Shown: positions 50,501 through 60,800 of the stretch, piece by piece
Layout: the number at the start of each line of letters is the position of its first letter
How positions within the stretch are numbered: the first letter of the stretch is position 1
NCBI RefSeq assembly: GCF_035582795.1
Contig: NC_134366.1
Coordinates: 8,042,828 to 8,106,827 of the forward strand
Origin: Mycteria americana
Lineage: Eukaryota; Chordata; Aves; Ciconiiformes; Ciconiidae
Length of the DNA: 64,000 nt
Direction of reading: 5' to 3'
Translations under genes and position numbers: made by a program
Notes under the pieces: model-generated
Database searches by the model: none
Told to the model about the DNA's origin: nothing
What the model saw: the letters and a program-made list of their open reading frames with translations, nothing else

Positions 50501-53500
50501 ACATCCCCCCCCCCCCCGGAGACAGAAACTTCAGTTAGCCTTTTGGTGTTGAGAAAGACAAATGAATGCTCAGCTCGTTGATCTTTGGCTTCTATTCTCA
50601 TGAATCTAGTTTACTAGTGGTAAAAGAAGCAATTAGTTCTCATAAAAAAAACCTGGCTGTGCTATCTTCTTTCACAGTGATTTTGTTCTCCAACCAAGTA
50701 TGTTAACCAACACTATGGTTTTCTGCCATCAGACTTATTTTGTTCTCCTAATAAATCCCAAGAGTACATTCAGCCAGCTTGCTTTCATATCCTCTTGAAC
50801 AATCTTGCTATAGATACATGAGAACAATGTAGAGAAAGATGACACTTAATTAACAGCTTCTGCCTGTAAAAATAGCAAGAAATTTCCTGACTGTTGGAAG
50901 CTTTTAACTGTCATTTCTGGTAACACTCAACCCATTGGGATTTTCAGCTGATTTTTGCTCTAAAAGCATCTGGTTTATGCCTTTGGCCTAATAAGAAAGC
51001 CTGTGTTGGGTCTGGTGAAGGCAGGTACCCAGCTATCTTGTCCCTTGGATGCCCACCGGCAGCAAGTTAAATGTGTGTTGCTAATACACGCAGTGCAGAC
51101 ATTTATTCTGGAAGATACCAATCTACACTTTGCGAGTGGTATTTTTGTGTCTTTGTTTAGTGTTTTTTCTGAGCCAAAGATGGTATTTTTGTAGAATTTT
51201 TGCTTTTTCATGAGCGTCTAATTGTATTTTGACCTCATGTAAGCATTTGGCATCCTGTGGGAGTGAGTACCACAGCTTAGCTGTGCTTTCTGTGGGAAAT
51301 AATTTGGTACCACTTGGTGCTGATTTCATTTGATGCCAGCTAATTTTTCTCTGAGGAACAGGACTAAGTTATCGCTGTTTCTCTCTTTCCAGGCTGCTTT
51401 TGCTCTGTGAATAGGTAACACCCTCCCTTGAAAAATACATGCTACTGCTCAGTAAGTTGAAGGACCAAGGTGCAGTCTACCTGGAAAAACATACAAAGGG
51501 ATGGGAAAACAAAACTGAGCTGCCTTAAGACTCATTGACTGCAGTTCTCTTGGTTGGAAAATGATCTTCTGTGTAATCTTTTGACTGGAAAATGGTCTTC
51601 TGTGTAACATAGATGATTCATCCATGTGAGAGCTGACCTTAAAAAGTGGGTGTCTGGGGAAAGCAGACTCACTGAAGTAATGAGATTGGCCTTACAAGCA
51701 AGTCTGTTTTGCCTTTAGTTTATGCTTGCTTTGTTTTCTCTAGCCTTCGTGGCTGCTAAGAAATTTCAGATTCTCACTTAACTCCTTGATTTAAAAGAAA
51801 TACCAGATGTTGTGTAACTTGCAGTTGTATCACCGTTATGGGTAATACTTTTAATTGAAGTTGACTTAGATGATCATCATTAAGTAGTTAAAAATTACTC
51901 AAGCACATCCAACTATCCTGTTTTCTAGGACTTGACATGATAGTGACATTCAATTCATCTTTTTGCTATAGAAAGGAAAAGCAATAAAGGAAGTGGTTCT
52001 CACAGGTGATGCATCTAGAAAATATTTTAAAAATTTGTGTTTTTCTCTAAGTTTTCATTAAAACTAGGATGTTTCATTAATTGTAACAGAAATACGCAGT
52101 CTGGGATCACACTGGGGATTGAACACAAACTTAGCAGTAAGTGATGAAAATTTTGTAGTTAGAAATAGCACAAGTAGAAGAGGTGGCAGGATTTTGGAGA
52201 ATGAAGGGCAGTGCACAGAGGTCAGAAAAAGCAGAAAAATTGATTGTGAATTTTGCAAACAGAAAACTAACATGGAATGAGAAATTTTGTAGTTGAAGAG
52301 TGGTCGTGTGAAGGGAACTGCCAAGATTGCCAAAGTAAACACTCTCCTGAAATTCAGTAGCGTGTCTGACCTCTTTGTGGAAACAAAACTGAGAATGCAC
52401 AAGGTAGTGCACACCACAAAAACTTCAGTGTTGAAGGAGGATAGAAAATATTTAGGCACATGGAAAGATCATCATGAAAGACTGGAGATGTCTGAAAAGT
52501 GGAAGTAGGAAACTGTGGTGTAGATTCTACCCAAAACCATCACACCAAGGTTAATCAGGTGGTGATTAGGAGACAAGGATGCTGAGGCAGGCTTTTGGCT
52601 AGATACTGCCCTAAAGGAGGAGGAGTAGAAGTAGTTACTGACAAACTTGGAAGAGGAGCATCAAAGAACACTGAAAAGGAAGGTTTTGGAGTGAAGGCCA
52701 ACATGGGACTAACTAGTGGGAGTGTTTGTGATCTAACAGCTAAAAGAAGATTGGGTTTGTTACATAGCTAACATGTACTTGCCTTCTTCCTGACCTAAAT
52801 GCTTAAAGCCAAGTTCCTTTTCTGAAAAATCTCCTCTTAAAGTCCACTGAATTATGTGGATTTTTCTACTGTTTGTTTTCAAATATGCTAGGTGGACTCT
52901 TAAGCTTTACTTCCTGTGTTGTTATAACCTCTCCTCTGTGCGTTTACTTCATTTCAATAATTTAACCTTTCTCTTACTTAGCAATATTTAAGCTTTAAAA
53001 ATGTGACTGTTGCCATTCCAGCTGGGGATGGTGCTAAGGTGTCTAAGCATGTGAATCTGTGCTCTGGGCCTTTAAAAGATAACCGATTTGAGCAGGGAAT
53101 TTCAGAAAAGCTTTGTTAACAGTCTTGTAGCACTTCATAAATGTAAGAATACATACTTTATAAACTGGTCAAGAGTCAGAGTCTAGAAGGATGTGCTCAC
53201 ACGTGCAGTTCTTCTGTGAGATCTTTCTCTCTAAAACTCTAGATCGTGGCTGTTAGTTCGCTTTTCTGATACAACACATGTCTAGAGTGAGCGTGAAGAT
53301 GTTCAGATCAAGTCTGCTTGCTGCTTTTCCATAAACTATTGAAGGAACACAATTCTTGGGTCCCTCTAACAATTGTTATGAAACATCAGCAACACACTGA
53401 ACCGTGAAACACAAAGCATTTATCTGCTTTGGAACGACCTTCAGGAGGACATTGGGTTTTCAGGGTAGCAATAGCTTAAAATAATGATTATAGACCACCA

Positions 53501-54784
53501 AACTTTGCTGTTTCTGATGATTTTCACAAGTCATTTGGTGCTGTGATGTCATTGTGATCCATAATAACAGGAGCTCAAGTATATGCAGATAGCTGCAATG
53601 GTGCAAATTGGTAGGCACATCTCTTCCTCAGTGCTGAGGCTGAATTTTTGTCTTTTAGAAACTGTCTGACAGAATAATACAGTACTGCCAATCTAAGCAA
53701 CAGATTGTAACTGATGAAAGTACTGGAATGCTTCTTCTGTCGGCATGGTTCACGGCAGGGATTTTCTTTCACACAAAGGGCTGTTTCTGTAGTAGTTACG
53801 GTCTTGTATTTACTGAAAATTTTCAATGCATTCCTCTAATGCTAATGCAATTTGCAGACCAAATAAGAGTGTATATCCACAAAGCTTTGCCAGTTGGCCA
53901 GCCATGCCTTTTGCTACACTCCACTGCACTCTGAAAGCCAAAGGATAGGGTGTATTTCCTATCATTTTGAAATATTTATTCGCTAGGATCAGTGAGCTTC
54001 CCTTTTTTACCTACTACAGATTCTTTGATTTATTGTTTTTTTTTCCCCTAGGTCAGGTGATGGGTTTTGTTTTAATATAGCTGTCTGTATTGACAGTGGA
54101 CTCAATCTTCTATAGGTAATTCAATTTTTTCAAAAGGAAATGACAGTATGGGCCATCCTCCTAGATGATGAGGCACTGTTCGAGCCCTTTCCTCACTTCA
54201 GTTTCCTCTGAAGTACTTCAGCTAGCTGTTATCTATTTACATTAATTAATCTCACTGTAGGAATAATTTAAGCTTTCACAAAAAAAAAAGTTCAGTAACA
54301 CAGCCCTGTATCTCTTTATTATGGGGAAAAAATAATCCCAGAGGGGGATCACTGGGATATAGGGGTTTACGGAGGGAGTGAAAAGCATGTCTCCTTTACC
54401 AGCAGTGGCAACCTGAAACCAGTTGGAAATCCAAATATTGGTAAAATGAGAGGGCAAAAAAGCTCCACTATCCAGTCTTCAGCAATGTGACACTGCTGTG
54501 CTTGCAAGGAGTTAAACTGTAGTCATCACTGAAACTCTTCATTAAGCTGTACATGAAGAGAAGCTCTGTTTCTACCCACCTGTCTGTATGTAAATGAGAT
54601 TAATGAAGTCATCTTAGCAATCAATCCAGGAGAAGGCTGGGTGATTTATTGGTGTTACATGGGGGTGAAGTAAAATCCTGAAGGTACTGGAAGCCCTAGG
54701 AAACCTCAGTCTTAAATCTGCAAATAATCTGAACTACCTTTTCAGGGGACTAAATTCAAAATCCAGTTCTTCCTAAGCTGCACC

Positions 54785-54821
<37 letters not shown>

Positions 54822-57800
54822 ATACTAACAGAGTTCATACTTTGGACCTCCTCCCATTTATTTTGTCCATGAGACCTACTCTGCTACGCATCTGTCTGTA
54901 GGTGACCAGAAGGGTACACACACTGGCTTTGCTCTAGCAGTGAGAACACTTACCCCAGATCTGTAGGTCCCATTTCCACTATGGGAATGTTGAACCAGCT
55001 GCTGCGGTCCGGGTGACTAACACAAGCAGGACCTCTGTGCCCCTGTAGCCAAAGGTGAAGGCATTGACCCTGATGGGTGGGAGACTTGGGCAGGCATCTG
55101 AGCACTGCCAAACCTGAAATGCTTTGCCTTAGGGGAGATCTCTACATGCTCCAGGGACACCTAGGACCTCAGAAGGTTGGTCAGCAGCTGAATGGGCTGC
55201 TGCACTCCAAGACTGAAGGGGTCTTTGCACCTTTCCTCTTACTCTGTTGCCTGTGTTGAGAGGCAGGGAGAAAAGAGCTGCTAGAAAGAGGCCAATCCTA
55301 CAGCAGTCACAAAATTAAATCATTTATTTAACCCAAAACTTGATCAATTTCATTATGGAGAGAGGTTTTTCCGTAACATCTGCCATTTAGGTTTTATTTG
55401 AAAACAGAAACAAGTCATTATATTCTAATTGCATCCCAGTGTTTTTCTTTGACTCCAGTGAAAATGGTCAGTGATTTCCTTAGACCTGTGGAGCAGATCA
55501 GTCATTAGCATGTGTCTCGGGGGGACAGCAATTAAAGGTGCTGCTTTCCTCTTTGGTGGGAGCTGGGCACAATTCCATTTTTAGAAACTGAAATCTGACA
55601 GTGATGCTCTCCTAGGAAGGAGAATTAGGAAGTAGACGCAGGATAAAAATATCTTGCACCTTGTCTGTTACTTTTTAAAAATAAAATAAATTTTTAAAAT
55701 GTCATTTTTTTGTAGAAAATACGTAGGAGGATAAAACAAGACATTACTTAGAACTGAGGTATAAATCCTAGACAGGCATCTTCTTGAGTATAGACTTTTG
55801 ATATTGTGCTTGAGCCTGAACCCAAGCAAGTCATGGACAAAAAGAAAATGAGAGCAGTTTATTCTCCTTGTAGATCAGATACCAGTGGTGCTGGCTGCCA
55901 GGAGATGTTTCCTTCCTATACTGGGCTGCTGTTCCTTTCAGCCTGTAACAATGAGAGCTACATCTCACCCTTCCAGTCTTCAGCAGCAAAGTAGTTAATA
56001 AATTTTGGAGTATGCAAAGGCTTGCAGTTACAGAACAAAAAAACCCATGGGGTGGCTTTGCTTTCCTTGTGCTTGAATCTGTTAATAATCTGCAAGTTCA
56101 TCCTGATACTCTAATCTGAATTTGGAACCATAATGTGTCCCAAATTCAGGCCTTTTTTTCCCCCTCTTTCCTTTGTTTGCTACACCAAACACATAATTAG
56201 TTTGAAATTAATTGTGGCCGTCTTGTATAAGCCTTTCTGGAGAAGTATCACACTGGATTTAACCACTGTTGTGTGTTCTTTGCCATTACTCAGCTTTTGA
56301 TTAAAGGTCTGCCCCCTGTGTCACTGCAGCCTTCTCTCTCAATTGTTACCAGTTTCATCTGTTGTTTGGATTTGGCTCCATTCTTCTTTTTTTAATAATA
56401 CTCTTCTGGCAAGTTCTGCTATTTCTCCATTCCCTTCTCCTCTTTAATCTTGCCATGCTTTCTTTCTCATGACAGGGTTTAAACAGAAGAACTATGTTTG
56501 AAGGCACAGAATGCCTGAGATTAGGACAAATTTTAATGTTAATACCTGCACGTCCTCAAAGGAGTCCTTCACTGTATTACAATAGTCACTGTGATAATGA
56601 ATGAGCTGTATGCTTTTCAATCCAACTGAGGCAGTGTCCTGAATCACAGCTCCCTCCAGAAGGCTGGTTTTAGTTTCATCAGACAAAAAAAAAAAATATC
56701 AGAATTTGTTTTATTTGCCTTTGTTTTATTTTATTTTATTTATTTGATATTCTACACTCTGAGTGTGAAACTCATGCAGACTTGGCGGGGGGCGGGGAGA
56801 GGATCACACAGTGGGCATGGCTACTGCAGCACTGAGCAGTGTGAAATCAGAACAGGGCTGGAAGAAGAGTGCAGCAGAACTTAGCGTGCCTGTAGGTACA
56901 GGTACTTCTGGTACAGTTATGAGGGGCTCAATTCCCTCTCATTCACAGAGGCAGAAGTCAGGGGGAAGGGAGTTGATGGTGGCAAGTGAGGCAGATGAGC
57001 AGGGGTGCTCCTTGTACATCCCAGCCTGGGGTCGGGTCTGGGAATGGCGGCAGACTGAGAGACATGGCCAGCTATGCTGTCACCTGCTCAGCATCCAGAG
57101 AGGTTGGGAGATGCTGTCCAGATGCCAGGTGAATGTAGGGGCCCCACTCCGCATGCAGAAAATAGCAGTTTGGTGTTTAGCCAGATGGTCTCAGTATATT
57201 CCCTGCACTGCAGAGTTACAGTTTTCACATATTTCCTCCTCCTTTTCCCTACCCCTGTCTAACCTGGGGTATTTTGAGGTGCACACACCAAAGATTATCT
57301 ATTTCTTTGCTTTCTGGCCCAAGGATCAGTCTCCCGTTGTTTATGAGAGCTCCAGGTCCTCTGCCTAACTGATACTGGCCCAGGACTTTGCAGGCCTGAA
57401 GGTGCTTAGGGGTGGAGGCGGGACCAGCAGCTCCTGCAGTTAGACCAGACTGATGGTCCAGCTTCCCTGAACCTTCAGCTGTGTCAGACCTGCCTTGCTC
57501 CAAAGCAAGGTTTAGGCAGCCCAGTGAGAGCTAGCAGGGTATAGGCATGAACTACAGCAACCGAAGGTGCCTGACGGTATTTTATACCAACAATAAAAAT
57601 ACCTGCTTGTGCCCAAGTAGCACATGGGAGAGGACAAACTGACAGGTTGAGTGTGTCCTTGCTTCCTGTTAGAGGTGATGATGGTTTTCAGTGTGGTAAC
57701 GGAGAAACTCCTATAATGTCATGTAAATTCAGGAACCCAAATGCAGTTGAAGCTGAAATGTGAACCAATTACATTCTTGCTTTATACATGTGGGCCTCAG

Positions 57801-60800
57801 AGAGGAGCTGAATACAGTTCCCACCACTATGTGAGCTGCTGGGATATTGCGTCAGTTCTTGAGGTCCAGATCAAGACATTTTCATGTTGGTTCAACAAAA
57901 ACAAAGTGGGGGTGATGTGGGAGGGCTGGTCTCCCTCTAAGCACGGCACAGCTGGCAAAGGCAGTTTGGCTGGGGAGCAGAGAAGGACAGAAACCTGCCA
58001 GTTACGGAGTGTGTAGTTTCAGAACGGGAATGGTGAAGCAGTGATTTCTCTTGCTCCCCGGAGAGCAGCATGGAAAGTTTTAATAGCATCTAGATGTCAG
58101 CGATCATCTTCTAATTGAGGGAAGATCTCTGAGCACCAGGCCACCAGCTGCAAGGAGTAGGACCCTGGGACCAGTGTGGGGACTAATGTAGGCTACCTGG
58201 CACCAGAATTTGCACAGCTGATTTTGGTTTCTTATCATAAAAGCTGACCCTAGAGTACAATGGTAAATAAATTCCTATGTGTTTATGGACAAATGCAGCA
58301 ATTTCAAAGAAGACTGGAGATACCTTTTGGCCTTGCGTACCTGCCAAGCTACTTCCCCACAGCTCTTGGGCCACCTGCTGTCACCCAGCATCCTCCTCTG
58401 GCCTCCATGCTGGCTCCCTTCGTGGAGTTGAGGCAATCCACCAGCCCCTTCTTCATGACTAAAAGATCCTCTTTGGATAAGGAGATTTACTGCCTGGCTT
58501 AATGAGGTGGCTCAGAGAGTGGCTGGTCACCTGCTCGGAGATCCACCGCTTGCCTGTCGCGTTAGCTTGTCTGACTGCCTGGACAGGAGGAACATAGGGC
58601 GGCTGCTTAATTTTAAAAATGCCAGTACAGAGCAGGATCACAAGCAGTCCTTTTAGTGCCTCTGCGTGGGCTAACACTGTGTGATGTTGGGAAGGCAATA
58701 GAGCACTGCAGTTACATTTCAGTTGCTGGAAAAGAGGCAGGAAAGAGGCAGCGAGCGTTGCGAGGCACGTCTCTGACATCCAGATGCTAAAGTGCCTCCT
58801 CTGTAGCTGAACAAAAGATGCAAGGCACCTGCCCTGAAACATTGGGATAAATGTCTGTCTGTCTTCTCTTTCAGGTCTGGATTTACAATGAAGATCACGA
58901 GCTGATTTTAAATAATCTCCTTTGCTTGGATGTTTCGGAAACTCGCTCATCCGATCCACCTCGTCTCATGAAATGCCATGGGTCCGGTGGCTCACAGCAG
59001 TGGACGTTTGGGGTAAGTGGAGTGGCTGGTATATAGCATGTTGCTTGTAATTAATGTCTCGATAAATTATAATAGCACTAATAGGATATCAAGGTTGAGT
59101 TTAATTATGACCAAACCTCAAATATACCAAGCCAATTGTGCTGCACTGGGCCCAGCCCACAGTCCAAGCAGCACGTACAACAGCAGTTACACAGCTTTGG
59201 TGGCTGCATTTCAGCCTGAACAAGGCTTTCCTTGAGCTCTGGGACATGCAGGCATTTTCCTTTGCAACATAGGAAGGTTTCTGCAGCCCTGTTTAGCCTT
59301 TTTTCTGTTTGTCGCAGCCACCTGCAGCGCTGTGGCTCACAGGGATGTGTCAGAGAGAACAAATCCACCCCACAGCTCTTTGTTGTGTTTCATTTGCAGG
59401 ACTGGGAGACAGGAGCAGTCCATGTGGTGATTTCTGCTTAATGCTTGAAGAAACATAGGGCAGAGCCGAGGATTGAGAGGAGGTTTTTTGCAGTTGCTTC
59501 TGCCCTATAATAGTATCTTGTTAGTTTAATGGTTTAGAGTCTGGAGCGGCTGGTTTCACAAAACTGAGCCAGTGCTGCATACACATGAAATTTGGCTCCT
59601 GGGTATTAACTCAGAAGCTGCCCCCTCACGTGCCCTCCGCATAGCAGTGAGTCTGCGGTACAAACTTCGTTGAACAAAGAGGAGGGCACTGCCAGAACTG
59701 CCTGTTGCACTTCAACGACAGCTCTGCATAAACTGTCTTGGGTTCATACCGTGCTGCCCGTTGGCAGCACGAGTTCCTAAGTGCAGTCAAATAAGGAAGG
59801 CTGTTGCAGTCCAGGATGGTTTGGAGATAAAGAGGCAGATACCGCGTGTGCCCAGGGTTGTGCATGTCTGACGCTTGCACCAGCAGTGCCACAGCTGCAA
59901 ATGGTAGTGGGAGTAGTGAGCTGAAAAATTCTGCTGCTGCTGCTAAGAGATTATTCCGGGTTCTTCAGCCTGAGTTAGCGGACAAAGATTTTACAAGACT
60001 GAGAGAACAGACGATAGAATGGCCGTTGAAATTCAATGCACAGTTATTGTCAGGTGACACCTGTGATGGTGGGGGAGGAATCTGGGCTTCATGTGTGAAA
60101 TGTGGGCTTGGAGCTGGCGATTGCCACTGGGGCTGTGGGAGGTGGATCTGTAACAGCGTCACGCTGGTGCTCATTAATGATCAACAACAAAAGAAAGTGA
60201 ATCAAATACTAGGATTGATTAGGAAAGGAATAGGGACCACAGCAGAGAAATGTCATCGCGCCACTGTACGGCACGTGCTGGTCGTCTCCTCTCAGACTGA
60301 ATTAGGGCTGGGGCATGATCAGAGATGGGTGGCAGGGCAATTGGAGGTGTGGGGCACCTTTCACATGAGGAGTTTGTGAGCAGGCTGTGGGACTCTAGAT
60401 TAGAGAGGTGAAGGCTTGGGGGGGGAAATACATTAGGTGTGTGAGTCATTGGTACAGAGAAGGGCTAACCGTGCACTGTCGGTTACAGCACAAGACTGGG
60501 GGCGGGGGGGTATTCTGGAGGAGCGTTGTGCATTCTTGGCATGTTCTCCTGCTTCACTGGACATCTGCTTATGGCCGTAAGCAGTGACACAGAGCCTGGT
60601 GCGACTGTTCTCATGTATCTGCTCCCTCCATGCAGGAGAGCAGGAGCTCGCTGCCCGTGGGAGCTGTTGGGGCTGTGCAGAGCGTCCTTTCCAGACAGAA
60701 AAGGGGCCACCAAAGCAACTGCAACAAGCTGTTAGTGGGGAGAGATGACAGGGACCTCGGGGCGGGGGGGAGGGAAGAGAAGAGAAGAAGGATCTGTTTC

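Larger units (their letters stand above)
49004..58874 (+). other. GALNT11: GALNT11 intron 10 (9.9 kb)
   Basis: Contains an L3/CR1-like fragment, copy B of the 133-bp repeat, the A28 run, a (TTTTA)-type stretch near 56728-56748 and a GC-richer segment from 56780 to 57500 with a 185-codon open frame (56811-57368). That frame has no recognised domain. Confidence 0.75.

Noticed and set aside
52064..52459. 131-codon minus-strand frame in intron 10
   Set aside because: The hydrophobic translation comes from A/G-rich sense DNA; no family resemblance.
58459..58959. 166-codon minus-strand open frame overlapping exon 11
   Set aside because: It runs antisense through a clearly coding GALNT11 exon and has no recognisable domain; treated as a shadow frame.
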